Under the pieces are notes generated by a model, which did not search any database, had not been told where the DNA came from, and saw only the letters and a list, made by a program, of their open reading frames with translations. A stretch of 37,181 nucleotides of DNA from Actinomycetes bacterium (GTDB taxonomy: Bacteria; Actinomycetota; Thermoleophilia; Gaiellales; Gaiellaceae), in assembly GCA_023251945.1 (NCBI GenBank), contig JAHEXT010000004.1, forward strand, positions 1-37,181. The letters run 5' to 3'. How positions within the stretch are numbered: position 1 is the first letter of the stretch; each line of letters starts with the position of its first letter. A program made the position numbers and the translations under genes. Of the stretch, positions 20,649 through 27,905 are shown in pieces.

Positions 20649-21847
20649 GCAAGCTGCGCGAGATGCGCGAGAAGCGAGCGAACCTCTGGGAGCAGATGAA
20701 GGCGCTGCGCGACGCTGCCGAGGGGCGCGACTTCACCGCGGAGGAGAACCAGTCCTGGGACCAGCTCGACGGCGAGATCGAGGCCCTCACCCGCCAGATC
20801 GACCGGGACGAGAAGCTCTCCGAGCGTGAGCGGCAGGTCGGCGACGTCGACCCGATCCCCGACCCGGACACCCGCAAGGACGACGGCGACGCGCAGAAGC
20901 GTGCCGCGGACATCTTCGCCCGGTACCTGCGCGCCGGTGAGCGCGGCATCAGCGCCGAGGAGTTCCGGGCGCTCGAGTCGACCCGACCCGAGCTCGGCGG
21001 CTACCTCGTCGCCCCCCAGACGTTCGTGACGCAGCTCCTCCAGGCCGTCGACGCCGAGGTCTTCGTGCGCCAGTGGGCGACGAAGTACCAGGTCGCGACG
21101 AACGAGAGCCTCGGCGTCCCGAGCCTCGACGCCGACCCCGACGACGGCGACTGGACCGCGGAGCTCGCCACAGGCAACGAAGACAGCGCGATGGCGTTCG
21201 GCAAGCGCGAGCTCGTCCCGCACCCCCTCGCGAAGCGCGTCAAGCTCTCCAACAAGCTGCTCCGCCAGGCCGCGATCGACCCCGAAGCCCTCGTCCGGGC
21301 CCGACTCGCGCAGAAGTTCGCGGTCACGCAGGAGAAGGGGTTCTTCACCGGCAGCGGCGTGAACCAGCCCCTCGGCTTCTTCACCGCCTCCGCGCACGGC
21401 ATCTCGACCGGTCGAGACGTCGTGTGCGGCACGACCACGGCGATCACCGCCGACGGCCTCATCGACCTCAAGTACGGGCTCAAGAGCCAGTACTGGCCGC
21501 GCGCGAAGTGGGTGTTCCACCGCGACGCAGTCAAGCAGATCCGCAAGCTGAAGGACCAGCAGGACCAGTACCTCTGGCAGCCGGGCCTGCAGGCAGGCCA
21601 GCCCGACTCGATCCTCGACACGCCGTTCGTCGTGAGCGAGTTCGCCCCGAACACGTTCACGACCGGGCAGTACACGGCGATCATCGGCGACTTCAGCTTC
21701 TACTGGATCGCCGACGCGCTCGACATGACCGTGCAGCGCCTCGTCGAGCTGTACGCCGAGAAGAACCAGACCGGGTTCATCGGCCGGCTCGAGACCGACG
21801 GCATGCCGGTCCTCGAAGAGGCGTTCATCCGCGGGAAGCTCGCCTAG
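20645..21847 (+). CDS. major capsid protein (HK97 fold)
   Basis: 400 aa from ATG 20645. Residues 1-75 are a coiled-coil scaffold domain (LREMREKRANLWEQMKALRD, LDGEIEALTRQIDRDEKLSE) expected to be removed by the prohead protease. The HK97 body follows: GGYLVAPQTFVTQLLQAV, WTAELATGNEDSAMAFGKRE, KLSNKLLRQAAIDPEALV, FFTGSGVNQPLGFFT, PFVVSEFAPNTF, and IGDFSFYWIADALDMTVQRL. This is the standard organisation and length for the family. Confidence 0.96.
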   Translation: MSKLREMREKRANLWEQMKALRDAAEGRDFTAEENQSWDQLDGEIEALTRQIDRDEKLSERERQVGDVDPIPDPDTRKDDGDAQKRAADIFARYLRAGERGISAEEFRALESTRPELGGYLVAPQTFVTQLLQAVDAEVFVRQWATKYQVATNESLGVPSLDADPDDGDWTAELATGNEDSAMAFGKRELVPHPLAKRVKLSNKLLRQAAIDPEALVRARLAQKFAVTQEKGFFTGSGVNQPLGFFTASAHGISTGRDVVCGTTTAITADGLIDLKYGLKSQYWPRAKWVFHRDAVKQIRKLKDQQDQYLWQPGLQAGQPDSILDTPFVVSEFAPNTFTTGQYTAIIGDFSFYWIADALDMTVQRLVELYAEKNQTGFIGRLETDGMPVLEEAFIRGKLA

Positions 21848-21860
21848 CAAAGGAGACCCG

Positions 21861-22247
21861 ATGCTCGGGGTACGCAAGACAGCCACCATCGCGCAGAGCC
21901 TCACGCCCGCGGCGCGTACAGCGTCCGCGAACGGTACGGGTGTCGACCTCGCCGGGTACGAGCGTGCGCTGGTGGTGGTCGAGTCCGGCACGATCACGGA
22001 CGGCACCCACACGATCGAGGTCCAGGAATCCGCGGACAACTCGACGTTCACCGCGGTCGCGGACACGGACCTCGAAGGCACCGAACCCGCGATCGCCGCA
22101 GCGAACGACGACACGGTCTGGACGATCGGGTACGTCGGCACCAAGCGGTACGTCCGCGTCGCGGTGACCGTCGCGGGAGCGACGACCGGCGGCGTCTACG
22201 GCGCGCAGGTCGTGCGGCTCGGACCGTCACGGAAGCAGCCGCACTGA
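21861..22247 (+). CDS. putative capsid decoration/head protein (128 aa)
   Basis: ATG 21861 with AAAGGAG 6 nt upstream, the strongest SD among head genes, as expected for an abundant protein. The sequence is all-beta: TASANGTGVDLAGYERALVV, GTHTIEVQESADNSTFTAV, WTIGYVGTKRYVRVAVTVAG. This resembles proteins encoded directly after the capsid in many siphoviruses that decorate or stabilise heads. The role is inferred from place and fold. Confidence 0.75.
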   Translation: MLGVRKTATIAQSLTPAARTASANGTGVDLAGYERALVVVESGTITDGTHTIEVQESADNSTFTAVADTDLEGTEPAIAAANDDTVWTIGYVGTKRYVRVAVTVAGATTGGVYGAQVVRLGPSRKQPH

Positions 22248-22525
22248 TGCGGGTCCGGATGGTGACCCTCGCGGCCGGGCCCGGCGGGGTGCGTCGCCCC
22301 GGCGACGTCATCGACGTCTCGTCGCACGAGGCTCGCGACCTGCTCGAAGGCGGCTACGCCGTCCCGGTCGGTCGCGGCGAAGCCGAGACCGCGGACGCTC
22401 CCGCCGCGGACGAGACCACCGCGCGCAAGACCGCCCGGGGCCGAGGGAAGACCAAGGCAGCGGACGCTCCCGCCGCGGACGAGACTGCAGGCGACGACGC
22501 CACGGACGGCGACGACGCCACGTAG
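22247..22525 (+). CDS. small head-associated protein with acidic repeat tail (92 aa)
   Basis: ATG 22247 overlaps the previous stop (TGATG). The first 42 residues form a small beta domain (MRVRMVTLAAGPGGVRRPGD, VSSHEARDLLEGGYAVPV), typical of short phage proteins after the capsid. The rest is low-complexity, with DAPAADET repeated twice, a basic KTARGRGKTK stretch and an acidic end. It is the last gene before a strong terminator. Confidence 0.7.
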   Translation: MRVRMVTLAAGPGGVRRPGDVIDVSSHEARDLLEGGYAVPVGRGEAETADAPAADETTARKTARGRGKTKAADAPAADETAGDDATDGDDAT

Positions 22526-22546
22526 CGGGCACCGACCCGCATGTGA

Positions 22547-22574
22547 GGACCGGCCCCCTACGGGGGGTCGGTCC
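22547..22574 (+). terminator. hairpin terminator after the capsid operon
   Basis: GGACCGGCCCCC (22547-22558) pairs with GGGGGTCGGTCC (22563-22574), with one G-T pair, around a 4-nt loop. It is followed 10 nt later by a late-type element, a terminator-then-promoter layout. Confidence 0.8.
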
Positions 22575-22583
22575 GCGTCCGGC

Positions 22584-22611
22584 GGGTGACACCGACCGCA
22601 TCATCGGCCCG
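22584..22611 (+). promoter_or_regulatory. late-type start-associated element after capsid terminator
   Basis: GGGTGAC (22584-22590), 8 nt, CATCAT (22599-22604), 7 nt, then ATG 22612. This ATG opens only an 8-codon ORF (22612-22638, TGA) that overlaps the true GTG start at 22629. Either it is a leader peptide, or the mRNA has a 17-nt leader. Confidence 0.6.
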
Positions 22612-22628
22612 ATGGAAACGAGACCTCC

Positions 22629-23225
22629 GTGCCTCTGACCGACACCGGCCGCAACGGCCTCCTCACCTCCGGCGCCGCGGCGATCACGCACCTCGCTCTC
22701 CTCGATGCGACCTTGGCCGAGATCTCGGGCGGCAGCCCCGCGTACGCCCGCCAGGCTGTCTCGTGGACGGCAGCGTCGGGCGGTGTGCGCGACAACCAGG
22801 CGACAGTCCCGTTCGACGTCCCCGCCACGACGATCGCCGCGGCCGGGTTCCGCGACGCGCTCTCCGGCGGGAACGACCTCGGCTGGGCTCCGCTCGGCGC
22901 CCACACCGCACTCGTCGCTCTCGCGGCCGCCGGGACCGACACCCTCACCTCCTACGCGCACGGCCTCGCGAACGACCAGCGCGTCTTCGCCTTCGACCTG
23001 TTCGCCGGAGGCCTACCCGCAGGGCTGGCCGAGACGGCCCTCTACTGGATCGTCGCCGCGACCACCGACACGTTCCAGCTCGCGACATCGCAGGGTGGCG
23101 CCGCCGTGAACGTCACCGGTGACGGCGAGCTGGTCGTGCAGCGCTGCTCGCCGCAGACGTTCGCCGCGCAGGGCCTCTGCGAAATCCAGGCAGGCCAGCT
23201 CGATCTCGACCTGCGGATGGTCTGA
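22629..23225 (+). CDS. minor virion protein (tail-fibre-like family, 198 aa)
   Basis: GTG 22629, with no SD. The start PLTDTGRNGLLTSGAAAITH, then GGSPAYARQAVSWTAASGGV, matches a widespread group of actinophage structural proteins that begin LTDAGRN and contain SPAYARQA. The rest is beta-rich, with DTLTSYAHGLANDQRVFAFD and TDTFQLATSQGG, a strand repeat common to virion proteins. It probably decorates the head or neck. Assignment to tail or head is uncertain. Confidence 0.7.
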   Translation: MPLTDTGRNGLLTSGAAAITHLALLDATLAEISGGSPAYARQAVSWTAASGGVRDNQATVPFDVPATTIAAAGFRDALSGGNDLGWAPLGAHTALVALAAAGTDTLTSYAHGLANDQRVFAFDLFAGGLPAGLAETALYWIVAATTDTFQLATSQGGAAVNVTGDGELVVQRCSPQTFAAQGLCEIQAGQLDLDLRMV

Positions 23226-23226
23226 C

Positions 23227-23670
23227 ATGGCGCTCACCGTGACTGCTGTTGCGGGAGCGGCGATCCGCGGTGCACTCACAGCGCTCGACGCCCACATCCG
23301 AGACCCGGCATGGTTCTGCGGGACGAGCGCGGACCTCGCGATCCCGCCGGCTGAGGCGCTGGAGCATCGCGCCGCGGCCGGCGAGAAGGTCCTCGTCGTG
23401 CGTGACGGCGGCACGCGGGTCGGCCTCGCTGTCGTGCGACCGTCAGACGGCCGACTTCGCTGGGTGCTGTGCCGCCCCGCCTACTACGCCGACGTCCTCA
23501 CCGCGCTCGGCGAGCACATCGCCGCGGCATGGGGCGTCAACGGCTGGGCGTGGAACGAGGGCGACAACGAACGCACCCGGGCGCTCCGGGCGCATCCGCG
23601 GCTCAAGATCACCGACGAGAAGAGCACGGAGGACGGCACTCTCCTGATCCGCGCCGAATGGGCCGGCTGA
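23227..23670 (+). CDS. hypothetical protein, GNAT-like (147 aa)
   Basis: ATG 23227 lies one nucleotide after the previous stop. The sequence EKVLVVRDGGTRVGLAVVRP, RWVLCRPAYYADVLTALGEH and WAWNEGDNERTRALRAHP resembles a degenerate GNAT acetyltransferase or related fold. The usual acetyl-CoA loop (Q/RxxGxG/A) is not evident. It sits between structural genes, so it may be a virion or chaperone protein rather than an enzyme. Low certainty on fold. Confidence 0.6.
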   Translation: MALTVTAVAGAAIRGALTALDAHIRDPAWFCGTSADLAIPPAEALEHRAAAGEKVLVVRDGGTRVGLAVVRPSDGRLRWVLCRPAYYADVLTALGEHIAAAWGVNGWAWNEGDNERTRALRAHPRLKITDEKSTEDGTLLIRAEWAG

Positions 23671-23671
23671 C

Positions 23672-24427
23672 ATGCCGACCCTCGATCTCCAAGTCGCGGC
23701 GAGCGCCGACGACGCATTCCAGGACTCGGGCGGTTCGGTCAACACGACAGCGGCCGAGCATCTCCTACTGGCGGGCAGCACATGGCTCGGGCTCCGCTTC
23801 ACCGCCGTGACGATCCCGCCGGGTTCGATCGTCTCCGCGGCGACACTGCAGATCTACGCTCCGAACACCAAGTACGACTCGGTCAACGCCGACATCTACG
23901 GCCAGGCTGCCGACAACCCCGCAGCGTTCACGGCCGCGACGAACGGCATCTCGTCGAGGCCACGCACCACCAGCAAGGCCACATGGACGGGTGATCTCGC
24001 GGGGCCCGGCTGGCGAGCTGCTCCAGACCTCGCAGCGGTCGTCCAGGAGATCATCGACCGGCCTGGCTGGGCGTCCGGCAACGCCCTCGCGCTCATCTGC
24101 GACGACATCAACTGCGGCCTGTCGGTGCGCACCTGGGACTACGCAGGCCACGCGCACGGAGCGCAGCTCGACATCACCTACACGACACCGGTGCCGGTCT
24201 CCGCACGTCTCGCCGCGGCCGCGACCGGCAGCGCAACCCAACGGCCGACACTGCGCGCCTCAGCCATGCTCGCCGCCGCCGCGGTCGCCACCGCCGCTCT
24301 GCAGCCCGTCACCCCCCTCACCGTCGGCGAAGCAGCCGGAGGTGCCCGCAGCGTCGAGCCGGGGACACGCACTGCAGGCGGAGCGGAAGCCGCAGGAGGA
24401 GCGCGCGGGATGGGCGCCGGCGGGTGA
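23672..24427 (+). CDS. virion protein with DNRLRE-like beta domain (251 aa)
   Basis: ATG 23672, one base after the previous stop. Residues 1-175 form a beta-sandwich of DNRLRE/carbohydrate-binding type: LDLQVAASADDAFQDSGGSV, TIPPGSIVSAATLQIYAPN, VVQEIIDRPGWASGNALALI and HAHGAQLDITYT. Residues 180-251 are Ala/Gly-rich low complexity. This may bind host surface sugars or decorate the head. The stop TGA is inside a late-type element. Confidence 0.65.
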   Translation: MPTLDLQVAASADDAFQDSGGSVNTTAAEHLLLAGSTWLGLRFTAVTIPPGSIVSAATLQIYAPNTKYDSVNADIYGQAADNPAAFTAATNGISSRPRTTSKATWTGDLAGPGWRAAPDLAAVVQEIIDRPGWASGNALALICDDINCGLSVRTWDYAGHAHGAQLDITYTTPVPVSARLAAAATGSATQRPTLRASAMLAAAAVATAALQPVTPLTVGEAAGGARSVEPGTRTAGGAEAAGGARGMGAGG

Positions 24428-24449
24428 CTCGACCCGCAGGATTGGCGCC
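24420..24449 (+). promoter_or_regulatory. late-type start-associated element (24450 gene)
   Basis: GGGTGAC (24422-24428), 8 nt, CAGGAT (24437-24442), 7 nt, then GTG 24450. The 26 bp at 24420-24445 are identical to 18114-18139. Confidence 0.65.
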
Positions 24450-25307
24450 GTGGACCGAATCCTGCGCCGCACCTCCGCGACGATCACCCTCGAGATCTAC
24501 GACGCGTCCGGTGCGCTCGTCGACGCGACGGGACTCCCTACCGTCACGATCGAGGACTCAGCGGGCGTCGCGATCGCCACGGACCGTGTCACAACCCGGG
24601 CGAGCGTCGGCGTCTACGACGCTGCCCTCTCGCCCGCCGAGACTGCCGTCCTCGACTCCTACTCGGCGGCATGGACCGCGACGGTAGGCGGCGCCGAGCA
24701 GACCTTCGCGACGTGGTACGAGACCGTCGGCGGGTTCCTCTTCTCGATCGCCGAGCTTCGCGGCGAGGACGAAGCCCTCGCCGACACCGGCGCGTACCCT
24801 GCAGCGCAGATCCGCCGGGCCCGCAACTCCGCCGAGGACCGGCTCGAGCAGCTCTGCGGCCTGGCGTTCGTCCCACGAGGCCGACGCGTCAGCCTCGACG
24901 GCAACGACGAAGCCGGCATCCTGCTACCCGACCTGTCCGTCACCGCCGTCGTCGCCGCATCCGTGGACGGCACAGCGCTCACCGGCGACGAGCTCGCAGC
25001 CCTCGCCGTGTACGGATACGGGCTCGTGGTCCGTGGCGACGGTGGCGTGTGGACCGCGGGGCAGCGAAACGTCGAGGTCTTCTACGAGCACGGCATGGCC
25101 GTCGCACCCGAACCGGTCCGCCGCGCCGCACGCAAGCTCGCCGCCTCCGAGATCCTCCCGTCCGCGGTGCCGGACCGGGCTGTCGCGGAATCGACCGATG
25201 TGGGGACGATCCGCTGGTCGATCGCCGGCCGCGACGGCCCGACAGGTATCCCCGAAGTCGACGCCGTGATCGACCAGTTCGCGTCCCGCGACCTCATCGG
25301 AGGCTGA
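24450..25307 (+). CDS. head-tail connector (gp6-like) with N-terminal beta domain
   Basis: 285 aa from GTG 24450. Residues 1-90 are Ig-like (SATITLEIYDASGALVDATG, VYDAALSPAETAVLDSYSAA). Residues about 95-285 carry the helical adaptor fold: FSIAELRGEDEALADTGAYP, AQIRRARNSAEDRLEQLCGL, RRAARKLAASEILPSAVPDR, PEVDAVIDQF, as in HK97 gp6-type connectors that dock on the portal. The N-terminal domain is an addition to the usual connector. No SD is present; the late element lies 7 nt upstream. Confidence 0.7.
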   Translation: MDRILRRTSATITLEIYDASGALVDATGLPTVTIEDSAGVAIATDRVTTRASVGVYDAALSPAETAVLDSYSAAWTATVGGAEQTFATWYETVGGFLFSIAELRGEDEALADTGAYPAAQIRRARNSAEDRLEQLCGLAFVPRGRRVSLDGNDEAGILLPDLSVTAVVAASVDGTALTGDELAALAVYGYGLVVRGDGGVWTAGQRNVEVFYEHGMAVAPEPVRRAARKLAASEILPSAVPDRAVAESTDVGTIRWSIAGRDGPTGIPEVDAVIDQFASRDLIGG

Positions 25308-25310
25308 GCC

Positions 25311-25754
25311 GTGCCGTCGACGGTCTGGCCCGACGCGCAAGATGCCCTCAAGGCCGCGCTCGACGCCCGCCCAGGCCTCACCGGTGTGCCAGTCACGGTC
25401 GGCTACCCGGCCGGAGGACCGAACGTTGAACACATCTGGATAGCCGGTCAGGTCACCGACTGGACCCGCGAGTGGGAAACCACCGCGGTCGCGAACGCCC
25501 CGATCCGCGAGGAGTTCACCCTCGAGCTGTACGTGGTGGTCTCACGGCGGGTCCGTACGTTCGAGGAGGTCAGGGTCCGGCTCCTCGCCATCCTCGACGA
25601 GATCGAAGCCGCCGTCACGGCGGACTTCACGCTCGGCGGCGCTGTCGCTGTCGCGACCCTCACAGGCGGTGAGATTCAAGAAGGCATCGACGACGAGCGG
25701 CGCAGCGGCGGCGCCGAGCTGCGGGTCCGCTGCGAAGCCGACCTTGCCGGGTGA
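25311..25754 (+). CDS. putative tail terminator / neck protein (147 aa)
   Basis: GTG 25311 with GGAGG 8 nt upstream. The segments VWPDAQDALKAALDARPGL, VTVGYPAGGPNVEHIWIAG, REEFTLELYVVVSRRVRTF, VRLLAILDEIEAAVTAD match the alpha-beta pattern of tail-completion proteins that cap the tail and join it to the head. Position between connector and tube protein agrees. The stop TGA forms part of the next late-type element. Confidence 0.65.
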   Translation: MPSTVWPDAQDALKAALDARPGLTGVPVTVGYPAGGPNVEHIWIAGQVTDWTREWETTAVANAPIREEFTLELYVVVSRRVRTFEEVRVRLLAILDEIEAAVTADFTLGGAVAVATLTGGEIQEGIDDERRSGGAELRVRCEADLAG

Positions 25755-25775
25755 CATCCCCTCCATCATCGACGC
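25749..25775 (+). promoter_or_regulatory. late-type start-associated element (25776 gene)
   Basis: GGGTGAC (25749-25755), 8 nt, CATCAT (25764-25769), 6 nt, then ATG 25776, with no SD. The first 25 bp equal the copy at 20573 base for base, although that copy is protein-coding and this one is not. Confidence 0.65.
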
Positions 25776-26000
25776 ATGGCCCCGACCTACCACCTGCCCG
25801 AACCGGCCCGGGTCGAGCAGCACACGACGACCGGCGTCCTCAGCGTCGAATGGCCGGCGGGCGAGGTGACCCCGGCCGACGACGTCGAGCAGGTCCTGCT
25901 CGAAGGCCTCGCCGCCGCCGGGCTCGCCGAACGCGTCGACAGCCGAGGCAAGACACGACGGGGCACCCCGTCAGAGCCCGACCCAGCAGAGGAGCAGTAG
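25776..26000 (+). CDS. small hypothetical tail-region protein (74 aa)
   Basis: ATG 25776 follows the late element by 6 nt, without an SD. The first half is beta-like (TYHLPEPARVEQHTTTGVLS, VEWPAGEV). Residues 35-55 form a helix (DDVEQVLLEGLAAAGLAERV) and the tail is charged (KTRRGTPSEPDPAEEQ). It abuts the tail-tube gene. No family is recognised; a small tail-assembly role is inferred from place only. Confidence 0.65.
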   Translation: MAPTYHLPEPARVEQHTTTGVLSVEWPAGEVTPADDVEQVLLEGLAAAGLAERVDSRGKTRRGTPSEPDPAEEQ

Positions 26001-26975
26001 ATGCCGCTGCAGAAGAAGCTCGCCCGCGTCGGCCTCGCGAAGCAGTCCGCGAAAGGCACCGCCGCGACCGTCCCTGCGTTCGCGTTCGGGATCCGCGACG
26101 GCGGCGTGTTCTCCGCCGAGCTCCCCCAAGAACGCGAGGAGATCACACAGTCCGCGTCGCTCATCGCGCCGGCCGCGAACCGTGGTCTCGTCGTCCCCGG
26201 CGCCGAGTTCAGCACCCGCGCCTACGCCGGGTCGATCGGCCTCCTGCTCTACGCCGCGCTCGGCGGCATCGCGACGACGGGCACCGGCCCGTACACGCAC
26301 ACGATCACCCCGGCCACCGCGCTGCCATGGCTGTCGGTGTTCGGCCAGCTCGACGGTAACCTCATCAAGGCATTCGACTGCCTCGTCGACGAGCTGGAGA
26401 TCTCCTGGGACGGCGTCGAGCCGCTGGAGGTCTCCGCGTCGATGATCGGCCGCAGCGTCGAATGGCCGGGCTCGTTCGGGACCGTCACCAACGACGAGGA
26501 GCTCGCCGCCTACTTCCGGCCTGTCGGCGGCACCTTCAAGGTCGACGTCGACTCCGCGACGCCCGTGACAGCATCGATCAAGGCCGGGTCGCTGAAGATC
26601 GCGAACAACGTCGAGGCGATCGACCTGTCGCACCTGGCGACACCCGGCGAGGTGTGGAACGGCGCGCAGGACATAGACGTCGGCCTCACCCTCGTGCCCG
26701 ACGTCCTCGACGACTGGCGCACGATCCTGACCGGGACCGCGGCGGGCACCAGCGTCTCCGCGGTCCCGATCTACGGCAGTTTCGAGGTCCAGTTCAACCT
26801 CGACGCCAACACGTTCCTGAAGCTCGCCGCGTCGCGAGTCGCGTTCGCCGTCGAGTTCCCCGAAGCGGACAGCGGCGGCGGCTCGGTCGAGCTGCCCCTC
26901 GAAGGGCTCGTCGTGCGGCCCGCGTCGGGCGCGCCGTTCACAGCGACGGTCAAGAACACGATCGTCAGCTACTAG
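26001..26975 (+). CDS. major tail tube protein
   Basis: 324 aa from ATG 26001, with GAGGAG upstream. Features typical of siphovirus tube proteins include KKLARVGLAKQSAKGTAATV, REEITQSASLIAPAANRGLV, YTHTITPATALPWLSVFGQL, CLVDELEISWDGVEPLEVSA, and a final EFPEADSGGGSVELPLEGLV. The protein polymerises around the tape measure to form the tail tube. Its position before the chaperones and the tape measure gene is standard. Confidence 0.88.
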   Translation: MPLQKKLARVGLAKQSAKGTAATVPAFAFGIRDGGVFSAELPQEREEITQSASLIAPAANRGLVVPGAEFSTRAYAGSIGLLLYAALGGIATTGTGPYTHTITPATALPWLSVFGQLDGNLIKAFDCLVDELEISWDGVEPLEVSASMIGRSVEWPGSFGTVTNDEELAAYFRPVGGTFKVDVDSATPVTASIKAGSLKIANNVEAIDLSHLATPGEVWNGAQDIDVGLTLVPDVLDDWRTILTGTAAGTSVSAVPIYGSFEVQFNLDANTFLKLAASRVAFAVEFPEADSGGGSVELPLEGLVVRPASGAPFTATVKNTIVSY

Positions 26976-27040
26976 CCCCGATGGGGCGCAGAGAGATCCG
27001 TGCGGCCCGTCGGGCAGCACGACGGACAGAGGAGGACCGG

Positions 27041-27331
27041 GTGCGGATCACAGCGACTATCACGCACGACGACGGACGAGCAGAGACCGTGCAGGTCCGC
27101 GTCGCGGACCTGGCCGACTTTGAGGACGCGTTCGACCGTCCGGCCACGATCCTCGAGCACGAACCGAGACTGTCGTGGCTGCTGTGGGTCGTCTGGCGCG
27201 CGCTGCGCCGCGCGGACAAGACGCTCTCGGCCTACGAGCAGTGGCGTGCCACCGTCGCGGATCTCGACGTCGTCGGGGTCGGCGACGACGCGACCGAAGC
27301 GGAGGAGCGCCCTACATCGCCCGTCTCGTAG
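27041..27331 (+). CDS. tail assembly chaperone (G-type)
   Basis: 96 aa from GTG 27041, with GGAGG at 27031-27035, 5 nt upstream; an ATG at 26981 is in frame but has no SD. The sequence RITATITHDDGRAETVQVRV, DFEDAFDRPATILEHEPRLS, WLLWVVWRALRRADKTLSAY is the usual alpha-rich chaperone with a Trp-rich helix. It binds the tape measure protein during tail assembly. A second ORF in the -1 frame follows directly, as in lambda G/GT. Confidence 0.85.
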   Translation: MRITATITHDDGRAETVQVRVADLADFEDAFDRPATILEHEPRLSWLLWVVWRALRRADKTLSAYEQWRATVADLDVVGVGDDATEAEERPTSPVS

Positions 27332-27486
27332 CCGCGATCGCGTTCGAGACGGGAATCAGCCCCGACGCTCTCCTCGCACACGACACCGTGTTCTGGGAGA
27401 TCGTGAGGCTCTGGGAGCAGCGCCACGAAGCGCGGCGAGACGCCGACCGGCGTCAGCGTCTCCGAGACCGGCTTGGCCGACGATGA
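27041..27486 (+). CDS. tail assembly chaperone GT-type frameshift product
   Basis: The -1 frame relative to 27041 encodes APYIARLVAAIAFETGISPD, ALLAHDTVFWEIVRLWEQRH and a basic tail, ending at 27486. It has no ATG/GTG start near its beginning, so expression as a -1 frameshift fusion (about 148 aa) with the G-type protein is likely. The switch must occur near 27300-27312. No canonical slippery heptamer is seen, but the overlap contains GGAGGAG (27301-27307), an SD-like sequence that can stimulate -1 slippage. The slip site is unproven. Confidence 0.6.
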
Positions 27487-27905
27487 GCAGCACCGACCCG
27501 AAGATCGTGATCGAAGGCCTCGACGAGTTGCGACGGGCCCTCAAGTACGCGGAACCCGACCTCCGCAAAGCTCTCGTCGCGACGCTACGTAAGGCCGCCC
27601 GAATCGTGGTCCCCAGAGCGAAGGCGCAGGCCCCGGCGCGCACGGGACGGCTGCGACGGTCGATCCGTGTCTACGCCCGCCAGACCGGAGCCGCGATCGG
27701 CTCACCCCGCCCGTACGCGCCGGTCATCGAGTTCGCGTTCCGGCGCGGCGGCAAGCGCGACTACTCGGGCCTCACCGCACGTTGGGGGAAACCGCCCCGC
27801 TACCTCGTCCCAGCCGTCGAAGAGTCAATCGGCGAGGTCCGCGAGGCCGTCGAGCGTGACCTCGCGGGTCTACTGGACAGGATCATCCCGAAAGGTCCCG
27901 CCTGA
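27483..27905 (+). CDS. HK97 gp10-like tail completion protein (140 aa)
   Basis: ATG 27483 overlaps the previous stop (ATGA). IVIEGLDELRRALKYAEPDL, KALVATLRKAARIVVPRAKA, APARTGRLRRSIRVYA, PRPYAPVIEFAFRRGG fit the HK97 gp10 family: an N-terminal helix pair followed by a TGRLxxSI motif and a small beta domain. Such proteins join tail and head. Its place after the chaperones is less common than before the tube gene. Confidence 0.8.
   Translation: MSSTDPKIVIEGLDELRRALKYAEPDLRKALVATLRKAARIVVPRAKAQAPARTGRLRRSIRVYARQTGAAIGSPRPYAPVIEFAFRRGGKRDYSGLTARWGKPPRYLVPAVEESIGEVREAVERDLAGLLDRIIPKGPA

Noticed and set aside
20375-22144. Long minus-strand open frame opposite the protease and capsid genes
   Set aside because: Antisense shadow of the major capsid and protease genes; no family resemblance, and the plus strand is certain.
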